Shown: in pieces, positions 1 through 7,274 of the stretch
How positions within the stretch are numbered: the first letter of the stretch is position 1
Layout: each line of letters starts with the position of its first letter
Virus record (IMG/VR): IMGVR_UViG_3300027747_000008
Coordinates: 1-37,719 of that record
Strand: one strand, 5' to 3'
DNA: 37,719 nt
DNA from: a virus
Translations under genes and position numbers: made by a program
Notes under the pieces: generated by a model
Seen by the model: the letters and a program-made list of their open reading frames with translations, nothing else
The model's database searches: none
Told to the model about the DNA's origin: nothing

Positions 1-112
1 AGAGCGCGCCGATCTGGTTGCAGCGTTTATCGGCGACGTTGATATAAGCCCGCTGCTGTCGTTCGATCAACTGTCCGAGCTGGAGGCCATGTGCTTGTCG
101 CGGTCTTATTAG
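1..112 (+). CDS. 3' part of a small hypothetical gene (duplicate of 37516-37704)
   Basis: The frame is open from base 1 and stops with TAG at 110-112. It is the same sequence as the end of the gene at 37516-37704, present twice only because the contig ends overlap. In the circular genome there is one complete 62-residue gene. See that entry for the protein. Confidence 0.85.
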   Translation, partial: ERADLVAAFIGDVDISPLLSFDQLSELEAMCLSRSY

Positions 113-127
113 CCGCGCTGCTGGCCA
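1..127. repeat. Left copy of the 127-bp terminal direct repeat
   Basis: These 127 bases are identical to the last 127 bases of the window (37593-37719). The repeat begins inside one gene and ends in the middle of a small reading frame, so it does not respect gene borders. That, and a length equal to a common assembler k-mer, points to overlap from assembling a circular or circularly permuted molecule. A true terminal redundancy is less likely. Confidence 0.95.
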
Positions 128-144
128 TATTGTTGGGGCTGTAA
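91..144 (+). CDS. Possible 17-residue hydrophobic peptide
   Basis: A GTG codon at 91 lies 4 nt after a GGAGG Shine-Dalgarno match (82-86), inside the end of the preceding gene. It opens a 17-codon frame made almost only of Leu, Ala, Val and Ile (VLVAVLLAALLAILLGL). The TAA at 142-144 overlaps the next ATG as TAATG. A peptide this short would just span a membrane. The ribosome site and stop-start coupling favour translation, but the short spacing and size keep this tentative. The rest of the genome also contains tiny membrane frames in overlapping gene chains. Confidence 0.35.
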   Translation: MLVAVLLAALLAILLGL

Positions 145-239
145 TGACTTGGCCATTCCCACCGCATCCCAACCCCAAGGACAAGGGCACGAAAGTGCCC
201 CGATTCAACCCTGACAATCACGAAGATGCACCCATGTAA
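144..239 (+). CDS. Possible 31-residue proline-rich peptide, last gene before the terminator
   Basis: The ATG at 144 overlaps the TAA of the hydrophobic frame (TAATG). Thirty-one codons follow, rich in Pro, Lys and Asp (starting MTWPFPPHPNPKDKG), with TAA at 237-239 directly against the terminator stem. The position fits a final gene of the rightward unit that begins at 36043. It has no cysteines, no membrane segment and no family I recognise. It could be chance, since there is no independent Shine-Dalgarno. Confidence 0.4.
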   Translation: MTWPFPPHPNPKDKGTKVPRFNPDNHEDAPM

Positions 240-265
240 AAAGGGCCCCATAATCGGGGCCCTTT
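240..265. terminator. Bidirectional terminator between convergent units
   Basis: A perfect 10-bp inverted repeat (AAAGGGCCCC at 240-249 and its complement at 256-265) encloses a 6-nt loop. The stem ends in T residues on the top strand and in A residues at its start, so it gives a U-tail in either direction. It lies between the last rightward stop (239) and the leftward primase-helicase stop (269-271), as expected for a shared terminator. Confidence 0.9.
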
Positions 266-268
266 CTG

Positions 269-2557
269 TTATGCGCTAACTTTCTCGCCCAGCCGCCGCA
301 GTTCTGACTTTGACAGACTGACCAACTCAGGCGCACAGTAAATGTGCTTTTTGGTGGTGTAATCCCGCGATGCCAGCCGCCCGCAGTCGTGCCAGCCAGC
401 CTCCTTGAGCGCGTGCATGAGCGCGGCGGGCACCAGCTTGACGCCTGGGGCCGCTTGGCCCTGCAAGCGGTCGCAGAGCGCGTAAAAAGGCGCAGCCACC
501 ACGCCCTCACTGAAGTCACTTAGACGGCGGTTAATGATGTCAACCAAATAAGACTCGCTCATTGAGCGGCCCTGTTCGACCATAATCATTTTGGCCTCGG
601 TCATAGGCGGCGCGGCGCCTGGGTTGAAGGCGGACACGTCACGAGCGTGCAGATAGGCAGACACAGCAGCAAAGCCCCCGCGGTTCTGATACCAATTCCA
701 CAGGGCCACGGCGTCAGCCTCGGGCATGCGCGACGCCTCAGCCCACAGGCAGAACCAGCGGCGATCGTCGGAGGGGATGCTAATCGCGGCCCGCTCGTTT
801 GAGAAGGCCAGCACCAGCACGCGGTTGAGGGCCATGTAAGGGTGCAGGCCCTTGCGTTGGATGCTGAGCAGCTCAGGCGGGGCGGCGATGATGGGTTTGA
901 GTGTGTTCTCAAGCGCCCTTCTATCCTTCGCCTCGGACTGGCGCAGCTCGGCGATCTCCATAACCTCGCACTCGAGCGCATAGCCCCATTGTTGGGTCAG
1001 TTCCTCGTTACGTACGAGCGAACAATTGGCCTTAGCGTTGCCACCGATGGCCCAGAAAAACGGCGCCATGAGCGTGTCCTTGCCCGAGCCTGGGTGGCCA
1101 CCGATGAGCACAGCGTGGTTGATCTTGTGGCTGGGGTACTGCACCTTATGGGCCATGACGTTGAGCAGGTGCTCGCGCTCGTACTCAATCGGCACCATGC
1201 GGTGCAGGTGCTCGAGCCACATAGTAACGTCTCCCGTGATGGGTGTCGGTCGAGCGTCACGCCAGCGGTTGCCGTAGACCAGACCATCACGGGCGACAAG
1301 CACGTCAGCCCCCGCAGCGTAGGTGATGCCCACCAGCGACTTGGCGCCCTTGGCTTGGCGGTTTTCGTCAAAGCAGATCGACGCCTCGATACGGCGAGGG
1401 GTCTTACCGCTATTGTGGACAGACGTGCACTTGATGTGCCGAAATAGCGCGTTAAAAGTCGAGCGAGATATCTCGCGGCGGTCTTCCATGTCGAAAAACG
1501 CTTCATCGTCTTGCAAATAGGCGAAGCGCTCATACCAGCCGTCACGCTCGATGCGGCCCAGTTCCTTGCGCTCGACTTCGGCGATCACTTCAGCAGCTCG
1601 GTCGGGGAACTCAGCAGTAGGCGCGAGCTTCGAAAGTGCCGATTCCATCGCAGTGGCCAACAGCTCCTCACGCAAGCCTGGCGTGTGTTTCGGCCCGCCG
1701 TTAGCTGCTACCCAGTCAAGAAAAGTCGCGCTGTCGAAGTCCACGCAGTGGCCATGCAGACAACAGAACGCACGGTTGACGGCCATGTAACGGCCCTCGG
1801 GGTTGCCGTCGCTGTGTTGGGCGTTGTTGGGGCAGATGATGCCGGCCCAGCCCTGCGGGTTAGGGCGGCTAAGCACCATGCCCTGATCGGACAGCCACGC
1901 CAGCACGTCATCAGCGCCATCGTCAGACAAGCGGATGGGCGAGAGAGTCATGCTGTCGGGCTCAGCGGGCGTGACGTCCAGAGCGGTGCAAATGTCGTCT
2001 AGCGTGTAGTCAATCTCGGGGTGGAACTCCACAAGGCGCGAGCGGAACAAATCGCGGCCAGGCTTCAAGTTAACCGAGCCAGGGATGCGGAAGTTGCGCA
2101 CGGCGTTGATGGCGCCAGGGTCGGTGTAGCCCGCGTCGGCAATGGCCTTGATGGCTGCGGTAAATTCTTTCTTGGTGGGCTGCTCGCTAAAGGCGTAGCC
2201 CCACTGATAGGACTTAGGCGACGTTTCCATGATCCAAGTAGGCGTCAGGTCGGGAATGTTCGGCGCCTTGTCGGTGCCCACGTCATCCAACACCATGACC
2301 AGCACATATTCACAGTTGGCAGCGCTGGCCGACGGGTGGCCGTCGATGAAGCGATCGATGATGAACGAGGCGGTGTTGCCGTATACGGCCCAATCGTCTT
2401 TGATGCGTGCGGTAGGCAACATAGCAGGCCAAGTGCACTTGAGCGCGCCATCGGCGTGGTAATCGTACTGTCCGTCTTTGAGTTTGGGTTTTTGACGAAC
2501 GATTAAGGGAGTCTCGCCTTCAGGCGCTAATTTTGATATAAAATCCAGAAATTCCAC
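269..2557 (-). CDS. Primase-helicase (AEP-type primase fused to SF3-like helicase)
   Basis: The 762-residue protein looks like a replication initiator and helicase. Residues about 80-166 resemble a RepB-type archaeo-eukaryotic primase, with a VLDD acidic motif (89-92), ETSPKSYQWGY (111-121) and FRIPGSVNLKP (156-166). Residues about 242-271 carry a Cys/His cluster (CPN, H248, CCLHGHC) like a primase zinc finger. The C-terminal half has a Walker A motif GGHPGSGKDT near 487-496 and a later SNE..DDRRW stretch, typical of the phage/plasmid SF3-like (VapE/DUF5906-type) ATPases. The start is GTG at 2557, preceded by AGGAG at a good distance. It is the last gene of the leftward replication unit and is followed by the 240-265 terminator. 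Domain names rest on motif recognition only. Confidence 0.88.
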   Translation of the reverse strand: MEFLDFISKLAPEGETPLIVRQKPKLKDGQYDYHADGALKCTWPAMLPTARIKDDWAVYGNTASFIIDRFIDGHPSASAANCEYVLVMVLDDVGTDKAPNIPDLTPTWIMETSPKSYQWGYAFSEQPTKKEFTAAIKAIADAGYTDPGAINAVRNFRIPGSVNLKPGRDLFRSRLVEFHPEIDYTLDDICTALDVTPAEPDSMTLSPIRLSDDGADDVLAWLSDQGMVLSRPNPQGWAGIICPNNAQHSDGNPEGRYMAVNRAFCCLHGHCVDFDSATFLDWVAANGGPKHTPGLREELLATAMESALSKLAPTAEFPDRAAEVIAEVERKELGRIERDGWYERFAYLQDDEAFFDMEDRREISRSTFNALFRHIKCTSVHNSGKTPRRIEASICFDENRQAKGAKSLVGITYAAGADVLVARDGLVYGNRWRDARPTPITGDVTMWLEHLHRMVPIEYEREHLLNVMAHKVQYPSHKINHAVLIGGHPGSGKDTLMAPFFWAIGGNAKANCSLVRNEELTQQWGYALECEVMEIAELRQSEAKDRRALENTLKPIIAAPPELLSIQRKGLHPYMALNRVLVLAFSNERAAISIPSDDRRWFCLWAEASRMPEADAVALWNWYQNRGGFAAVSAYLHARDVSAFNPGAAPPMTEAKMIMVEQGRSMSESYLVDIINRRLSDFSEGVVAAPFYALCDRLQGQAAPGVKLVPAALMHALKEAGWHDCGRLASRDYTTKKHIYCAPELVSLSKSELRRLGEKVSA

Positions 2558-2580
2558 GTCTTCTCCTGTTGTGGTTGTTG

Positions 2581-2603
2581 GCCCCCGTCTAACTCACGGG
2601 GGC
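2581..2603 (+). terminator. GC-rich hairpin with a T-tail on the top strand
   Basis: GCCCCCGT (2581-2588) pairs with ACGGGGGC (2596-2603) around a 7-nt loop, and TTTTCTTTT follows on the top strand. By shape it terminates rightward transcription, although both flanking genes run leftward. In the leftward RNA the hairpin has no U-tail. It may insulate against antisense transcripts or act as an RNA processing or stability element between the two genes. Confidence 0.55.
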
Positions 2604-2610
2604 TTTTCTT

Positions 2611-2862
2611 TTAGATGACGCGCATGTCGCGCAGCAGCTTTTCGGCTTTTTCAATGTACTGCTCAGAACCTGAGTGGTGCTTTTGAGAACAACCGACGCC
2701 TGCTACGCCGCTGGTCGTCTGATATTCGTAGAACACCCGAAGGCGTTCAAGGCTTGAGTCGAGATGGCTGTTCACCACTTCGTTCTCGGACATGTCTAGC
2801 AGAGCCTGCACATAAGCGCAAACCGCAGCCAGACATGTTACGTCTTTACCGCGCAGAACCAT
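2611..2862 (-). CDS. Conserved phage-type small protein, 5' end broken by a frameshift
   Basis: The intact frame encodes 83 residues from an internal ATG at 2862 with no convincing ribosome site. The true start is probably ATG at 2948, which overlaps the polymerase stop as ATGA. That frame reads MNDPKYKFGDTDRLYH up to a run of eight C (2892-2899), after which only a one-base shift continues into EYFISEDEPVMVLRGKD and the rest. With nine C, one unbroken protein of about 112 residues results. The DEPVMVLRGKD stretch resembles a motif I associate with small phage proteins of unknown function. It lies between DNA polymerase and primase-helicase. The break may be a homopolymer error or a real mutation. 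Confidence 0.75.
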   Translation of the reverse strand: MVLRGKDVTCLAAVCAYVQALLDMSENEVVNSHLDSSLERLRVFYEYQTTSGVAGVGCSQKHHSGSEQYIEKAEKLLRDMRVI

Positions 2863-2891
2863 GACCGGCTCGTCCTCGGAGATGAAATACT

Positions 2892-2899
2892 CCCCCCCC
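2892..2899. other. Poly-C tract at the frameshift site
   Basis: Eight consecutive C (G in the mRNA) sit at the exact point where the frame starting at 2948 must shift by one base to continue into the downstream frame. Nine would restore a single reading frame. The upstream continuation of the downstream frame has no ATG, GTG or TTG before its stop, which supports a break rather than a short native gene. Confidence 0.8.
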
Positions 2900-2944
2900 T
2901 GTGATAAAGACGATCTGTGTCGCCGAACTTGTACTTAGGGTCAT

Positions 2945-4858
2945 TCATTTTCCATACCTTTCCATGATTTGGGCTTCTACGTCAAGGGGCAGACCTTCAG
3001 CCCATGCAGGTGGGGTGCACATTATGCGCTCCATTTCTTGCATGGCTTCTTCGGGTCTGTCGGTCTCGATGACGATTTCATCGTGCACGTGCAGCACGAC
3101 GTCATCTAGATTTCTGAGGGAGTGGCGCAGCAGATCGTTGGCGGCGGCCTGCGTGATATTTTCGCATGCCAACCCTTTCCACAACCTTGCACGCGGCCAT
3201 TCTTTTGCATCAGCTGAGGGTTTCCACGCAGCCTTGGCGTACGTGACGTTACCCTCGTCGTCAAACTTAGCGAACGGATAGCACAGCACACGGCCAGAGG
3301 GTAGGGAATACCATAGGTGCACGCCGTCGTACAAATACGTCACACGTCCTGCCTTGAACTCACGGTTTTTGTTTCGCATTGCTCGCAAGTAGGCGGACTC
3401 CAACTGCTGCCAGTAAGTTGGAGCCCACGGATTTGCACGACGCCAAGCATCCACCATACGACGAGCGTCAGACTCAGGCAGAAGAACGCCATAAGCACGG
3501 CCCATAGCAGCGAAAGCCCCCACACCACCAGCAAAACCGCAGGCGAGCTCTTGAACTTTTCCGATTTGTCGCTGATCCTTAGTAACGGCATCAACGGCGC
3601 ATCCAAAGGTGGCGGCTGCGTTGACTTTGTAGACGTCTGCGCCTGTGCGGAAGAGGTCGAGCTTACCTCGGCCTGAGACTGAATCTGAGAGCCAAGGGGT
3701 GGCTCGGGCTTCGATTGCTGCCCAGTCGGCCACGACGAGTTGTTTACCAGCTGCTGGTACAAGCGCAGGTCGGAGCATGCCTTTGAGGACATCGGTGACG
3801 CGCTTGCCGTACTTGGGGACAACGCTGTGTCCTCGGACCATTGCTGCACGGACTGCGTCGGGCTCGGCAGCGCACTTGCGGGTAAAGTTGTGGACTTGGG
3901 CACCATAGCTAGAAGCTCGTCCAGTTGCTGAACCGCCTGCGAAGACAAAGGCCCCCCGTACGCGAAAGTCTTCAACGTCCGCGAGGTCTGCGAGGCGGCT
4001 GAACTTCGCAACCGACGACGCCCAAAGGTCATCGGCACATTGAATAACTTCGGCAACAGCGGGCGGTATTTCATCGGGGTTCTCCATGAGTAAAAGGTTG
4101 GCTCGGACGGTCTTGTCAATTGAATATTTCTCCCCGATGCGCATGAGCTCTTTGGCCTGCGAGCCAACACGCTCAAGCACCCACTGCTTCATCTTGGGCG
4201 AACGCACCGACAGAATGGCGCCTTCAGTCACCTCGGAGACAATCTGTTGTATTTCTACAACTTCGTCTGACGCGTACTCGATAGCTGCTCTGCACAGCGG
4301 CACGTCCACCAGCACGCCTCGGTCGTTGATGCGCTCGTTGACGTGGTAGTCGGCCAACTCTTCGGCTGACAGCGGGCGCATGGCTTGGCTAATCGCACGC
4401 ATGGCGCGCACGTCCTGCTCGCAGTACAAAATAAGTTCCTTCATCAAGGACTCATCGTTCTTGAACGGCGGCACGCACATCATGCGGATGAGCTGAGCAC
4501 CACGGTGGTCTTTCTTCATGCTGGCGCCGCTGAATCGCCCGACATCCTCAAGCGAGCCAGGCGCGCAATTGGCACGGGCTTGCGCGGCAGTGCAGACGAA
4601 CTGTTCGAGCTTGAACTCGATCTGAAGCACATACCAGAAGATCAACCGCTCAAACGTAGCGTTGTGGGCGTAGATGGGGCCAGTATGCTCACGCACATCT
4701 CGAGGGAATGGCTGGCCAAGCACCCACGTCTGCACCTCACCATCGCCGAAAGCGTAAGACATGCAAAGCACGTCGGTGCTGGCGTCCTGAGCGTAGTTGT
4801 ACACACCGTGTTTGCGCAAGTCACAAGCGCTGCGCGTCTCGAAGTCAAGCCAGAGCAT
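2945..4858 (-). CDS. DNA polymerase, family A, with 3'-5' exonuclease domain
   Basis: The 637-residue replicative polymerase shows the order expected of family A. The N-terminal exonuclease motif LDFETRS is at residues 4-10. Palm motif A is DWAAIEARATPWL near 376-388, in place of the commoner DYSQIELR. Motif B has DQRQIGK...FAGG..A..AYG near 424-455. Motif C is HVHDEIVIE near 588-596. The chosen ATG (4858) overlaps the upstream stop as TGATG. An ATG four codons earlier exists, but it lies deeper in the upstream gene. The stop overlaps the next start (ATGA at 2948-2945), so translation is coupled on both sides. No thioredoxin-binding insertion is apparent by eye. Confidence 0.93.
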   Translation of the reverse strand: MLWLDFETRSACDLRKHGVYNYAQDASTDVLCMSYAFGDGEVQTWVLGQPFPRDVREHTGPIYAHNATFERLIFWYVLQIEFKLEQFVCTAAQARANCAPGSLEDVGRFSGASMKKDHRGAQLIRMMCVPPFKNDESLMKELILYCEQDVRAMRAISQAMRPLSAEELADYHVNERINDRGVLVDVPLCRAAIEYASDEVVEIQQIVSEVTEGAILSVRSPKMKQWVLERVGSQAKELMRIGEKYSIDKTVRANLLLMENPDEIPPAVAEVIQCADDLWASSVAKFSRLADLADVEDFRVRGAFVFAGGSATGRASSYGAQVHNFTRKCAAEPDAVRAAMVRGHSVVPKYGKRVTDVLKGMLRPALVPAAGKQLVVADWAAIEARATPWLSDSVSGRGKLDLFRTGADVYKVNAAATFGCAVDAVTKDQRQIGKVQELACGFAGGVGAFAAMGRAYGVLLPESDARRMVDAWRRANPWAPTYWQQLESAYLRAMRNKNREFKAGRVTYLYDGVHLWYSLPSGRVLCYPFAKFDDEGNVTYAKAAWKPSADAKEWPRARLWKGLACENITQAAANDLLRHSLRNLDDVVLHVHDEIVIETDRPEEAMQEMERIMCTPPAWAEGLPLDVEAQIMERYGK

Positions 4859-5412
4859 CAAACACCCCACTGACTGGCCATTGCGTCAGCAATACCTTGA
4901 TAGGTTGTAGACCGCAACTTCCAGCGGTCAGGGCTAGGCGGCATCTTGTGGATGCGGTCTGATCTGCCTTCCACAATGTCAGTTGGCGTAAGCAACGGTA
5001 AGCCTTTAAGCCAAAGGCAAGTTGCCTTAGTTTCACCATGCCCAAATTGCCACGGTTGAATGATCTGATCAGGTTTACGAATACGGCTAGAAATAATGCT
5101 TACAGGATTTTCCAAAGCAATCTTAGGAATGTCGGCATCTAGCAACATACGCACAAAATCTAAGGCTTCATCTTGTACACCACTGGCTTTTTTGGCAGCA
5201 AAGTGGCGCGCTCCAGATACGGCAAGATGAGTGCACGGTGGGTGAGCGATCATCAAGTCCCAACCATCGTTGATGATGTCGCGTACATCGCCTTGGTAGT
5301 GCGGCCCCGACACGTCGGTAGGCAAGATGTCACATGACATGGCGTCATGACCAGCGGCTAGAAATGCGTCACGCACTCGACCGCTGTATTCACAAGCAAT
5401 TAAAACTCTCAT
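4858..5412 (-). CDS. Compact cytosine-C5-methyltransferase-like protein
   Basis: The 184-residue protein begins RVLIACEYSGRVRDAFLAAG, which resembles motif I of DNA cytosine-C5 methyltransferases (S-adenosylmethionine site). It then has AHPPCTHLAVSG (56-67), like the PC catalytic-cysteine motif, and ALENP (99-103), like the ENV motif. It is much shorter than a typical enzyme of more than 300 residues and no separate target-recognition domain is visible. It could be a small modification enzyme, a nucleotide-level enzyme or a degenerate relative. The start ATG at 5412 has AAGGAG 7 nt upstream. It lies between the polymerase and the probable single-strand-binding-type gene, so a role in phage DNA modification is plausible but inferred. 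Confidence 0.65.
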   Translation of the reverse strand: MRVLIACEYSGRVRDAFLAAGHDAMSCDILPTDVSGPHYQGDVRDIINDGWDLMIAHPPCTHLAVSGARHFAAKKASGVQDEALDFVRMLLDADIPKIALENPVSIISSRIRKPDQIIQPWQFGHGETKATCLWLKGLPLLTPTDIVEGRSDRIHKMPPSPDRWKLRSTTYQGIADAMASQWGV

Positions 5413-5429
5413 TTAGTGGCTCCTTTCCA

Positions 5430-5453
5430 ATGCCCACTGTCACCAATGGGCAT
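5430..5453 (-). other. Short intergenic hairpin upstream of the methyltransferase-like gene
   Basis: ATGCCCA (5430-5436) and TGGGCAT (5447-5453) can form a 7-bp stem between the stop at 5468 and the ribosome site near 5420. No U-run follows in the leftward RNA, so it is unlikely to terminate. It may affect mRNA stability or be chance. Confidence 0.3.
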
Positions 5454-5467
5454 CAGAAAAAAGCTAC

Positions 5468-6088
5468 TTAGGCAGTCACACGACGGCGACGGCCAGCGGG
5501 AGCTTCTTCGACCTTCTCTTCAAGCGTTTCACCATCCATGCCAACCCACTCGACAATCTCAAACACTGGCGTGTAGATTTTGCCGTAGGACTTGTGCGCG
5601 TAGTGGTCTTTCTTCAGACGCACGACAGGCACGGGCTTGGACTGATCAGCCTCGACTTGGTTTGCGATGGCCACAGCCAAGGTCTGGACTGCGCGCTTGC
5701 CGCCAACCGAAGTTGCCGAGAAGCGTGCTTCCATGTCCTTGTCTTCACCAGACAAACACTTGAGAGACATACCAACTTGAGTTTCCCAACCACGCTTGGC
5801 GCCAGCAGGAGCCGCGTCCATTTCTGGTAATGGTTGGCTTACGCTAACCATTTTCTCACCCAATACTTCACCATCACCCCAAGCGATATATCCGTGGATG
5901 AAAGAGAAAGGGTTAATGGCCCAAGTGGCGTCAGCTTCAGCTTCAGTCTGGTCAGCGCCGAACACCCAGTGGCCGGTCTTGTCCATCTTCAGAATCACAA
6001 CGCCAGCAGGACCTGCTTCGGCTTCGAGAGCGCGCAGAGCAGTTGAGAGGCTGGTAACGGGAGGGAGGTTTGCGAGAGCGAATGACAT
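5468..6088 (-). CDS. Conserved phage replication-module protein, possibly ssDNA-binding
   Basis: The 206-residue protein has motifs I recognise from proteins in many phage replication modules: WAINPFSFIHGYIAWGDGEV (about 76-95), VGGKRAVQTLAVA and HKSYGKIYTPVFEIVEW (near 168-184). It ends in a charged tail with RRRRVTA. There is no enzymatic motif or membrane segment. Its place between a Cas4-like nuclease and the polymerase, and its moderate size with a charged tail, fit a single-strand-binding or accessory replication role, but that is inference. The ATG at 6088 has AAGGA at 7-8 nt, and the gap to the upstream gene is 11 bp. Confidence 0.7.
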   Translation of the reverse strand: MSFALANLPPVTSLSTALRALEAEAGPAGVVILKMDKTGHWVFGADQTEAEADATWAINPFSFIHGYIAWGDGEVLGEKMVSVSQPLPEMDAAPAGAKRGWETQVGMSLKCLSGEDKDMEARFSATSVGGKRAVQTLAVAIANQVEADQSKPVPVVRLKKDHYAHKSYGKIYTPVFEIVEWVGMDGETLEEKVEEAPAGRRRRVTA

Positions 6089-6099
6089 TGAATTTTCCT

Positions 6100-7191
6100 T
6101 TACACGATTTTAGAAAGGGCCGCAGTAAGCTGCTGCCCGATGAGAACGACGCCAGGACGAGGATCATCCTCACTTGCCATCGTATTGCCCGAAGAGATGG
6201 AAACAACCAGCTCCGCAGGTAATTTGGTTTTGAGCAGTTTCTCAGCTTGCGCTGGAGATACTAACTCTTGCTTAAAAGCCTTGTCGCCAAGGAATTCAAC
6301 AGCGGCCTTCTCGTCGGCCCACTGACGTGTTGAGCGTTTAGCGACCAACTTGTAGCCTGGCACTTTACCACCCTTATCGAGCACATCATGCGCCAGTGCA
6401 CGAATATCTTTCAGCCACTGCTCAAGCAAGTCAGCGCTCTGTAACATCTGCGACATTGTGATCGTGTCAATGCCATCAAGTGTTGTTTTTAAGGCACGGT
6501 CGACAGCGCCGTTCATCACGGGGCAGATCGGTTTGGCGTTGCACCAACGGCAGTGATCGCCGGCCATTAGTTTGGCGTTGGGCATCTGCGCCTGCTTGAC
6601 TGCTGACACCAGCTCCAACTCAAACGCAGCGATGCGTTCCTTGGTTGTCACCCATCGACGGATCATGGGCGGCTGCACGATGATGCACTCGATCTCGTCA
6701 GCACCATCGAACGCCCACGCTGCTTCAGGTGTGCGCATGGCAGCAGCTGCGTAGAACATCAGCTGTGGGTTCTCGACAGCGTCAACAACAACGCCATCAC
6801 CAAACTTCCAATCAAGCACAACGGCACGATTCCCAACACGGCCAATAAGATCAGTACTTCCAAAGACATTAGGCAAGAGATCACCGAAGCCAACACGCGT
6901 CTCAACTTCATAAACCATGTTTTGAGTTGGGTCCACTTCGTCAAGAGCCTTGAGTGCTGGCGTGAGTTTTTCATCGACTAAATCCTGTGTAAGCACTTGG
7001 TCGTTGTACTTGACGCCTAGTGTGATCGGTTTGCCCTCAAGGTGTTCAGCGATGACGTTGTGCAGCAGCGTGCCACGGTCAGCGTGTTCGTTTGATGGCT
7101 TGGGTGGCATCTTCTGCACAAGTGCCACAGAGCCTGGGCAGTTGATAACGCGTTTGGCGGTCGACCCGCCGACGATATTTGAGTGAAGCAT
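6100..7191 (-). CDS. Cas4/RecB-like nuclease (DUF2800-type)
   Basis: The 363-residue protein matches the phage DUF2800 pattern of PD-(D/E)XK nucleases. It has GTLLH (40-44), GSTDLIG (111-117) and VVLDWKFGDG (124-133), which supply the acidic and lysine active-site residues. A likely iron-sulfur cluster is formed by Cys19 and Cys214, Cys217 and Cys223 (CRWCNAKPIC), the Cas4/AddB layout. It probably trims or recombines phage DNA ends with the helicase and VRR-NUC proteins. The ATG at 7191 is preferred because AAAGGA lies just upstream; an extension to 7227 would run through the promoter region. It is the first gene of the leftward replication unit. Confidence 0.85.
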   Translation of the reverse strand: MLHSNIVGGSTAKRVINCPGSVALVQKMPPKPSNEHADRGTLLHNVIAEHLEGKPITLGVKYNDQVLTQDLVDEKLTPALKALDEVDPTQNMVYEVETRVGFGDLLPNVFGSTDLIGRVGNRAVVLDWKFGDGVVVDAVENPQLMFYAAAAMRTPEAAWAFDGADEIECIIVQPPMIRRWVTTKERIAAFELELVSAVKQAQMPNAKLMAGDHCRWCNAKPICPVMNGAVDRALKTTLDGIDTITMSQMLQSADLLEQWLKDIRALAHDVLDKGGKVPGYKLVAKRSTRQWADEKAAVEFLGDKAFKQELVSPAQAEKLLKTKLPAELVVSISSGNTMASEDDPRPGVVLIGQQLTAALSKIV

Positions 7192-7218
7192 TACTGTCCT
7201 TTCGTTTAAAGAACTTGC

Positions 7219-7247
7219 AGTGTACACGAAAAATAAATGTTGTACAA
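7219..7247 (-). promoter_or_regulatory. Leftward early promoter for the replication unit
   Basis: On the bottom strand, TTGTAC (7247-7242) is followed after exactly 17 nt by TACACT (7224-7219), a sigma-70 type pair about 30 nt before the ATG at 7191. The eight bases TGTACACT around the -10 are identical to the -10 region of the rightward promoter at 35984-36011. Confidence 0.6.
7220..7247. promoter_or_regulatory. Candidate operator: two TGTACA palindromes 20 bp apart
   Basis: GTGTACAC (7220-7227) and TTGTACAA (7240-7247) are each perfect 8-bp palindromes with TGTACA cores spaced exactly 20 bp apart. One covers the leftward -10 and the other both -35 boxes. The spacing puts both on nearly the same helix face, as for a dimeric regulator binding twice. 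No regulator gene is identified in the window, so a host or unknown phage protein would be needed. Confidence 0.4.
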
Positions 7248-7267
7248 AACTTTTTTCATGATATTAT
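7240..7267 (+). promoter_or_regulatory. Rightward promoter ahead of the VRR-NUC gene
   Basis: TTGTAC (7240-7245) and TATTAT (7262-7267) are separated by 16 nt. The -10 ends 7 nt before the ATG at 7275, so the transcript would start at or next to the start codon. The -35 is a weak match. It shares its -35 palindrome with the leftward promoter. Confidence 0.45.
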
Positions 7268-7274
7268 TCTGGCC

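Noticed and set aside
1-127. Genuine direct terminal repeats of the virion DNA
   Set aside because: The length equals a common assembly k-mer and the ends fall inside reading frames; read coverage would be needed to revive this idea.
842-1447. Open 201-codon top-strand frame opposite the primase-helicase
   Set aside because: It lies opposite the helicase Walker region and shows no domain pattern or ribosome site.
3340-4176. Open 278-codon frame on the bottom strand within the polymerase gene
   Set aside because: It is a shifted frame inside the polymerase coding region; the polymerase motifs lie in the other frame throughout.
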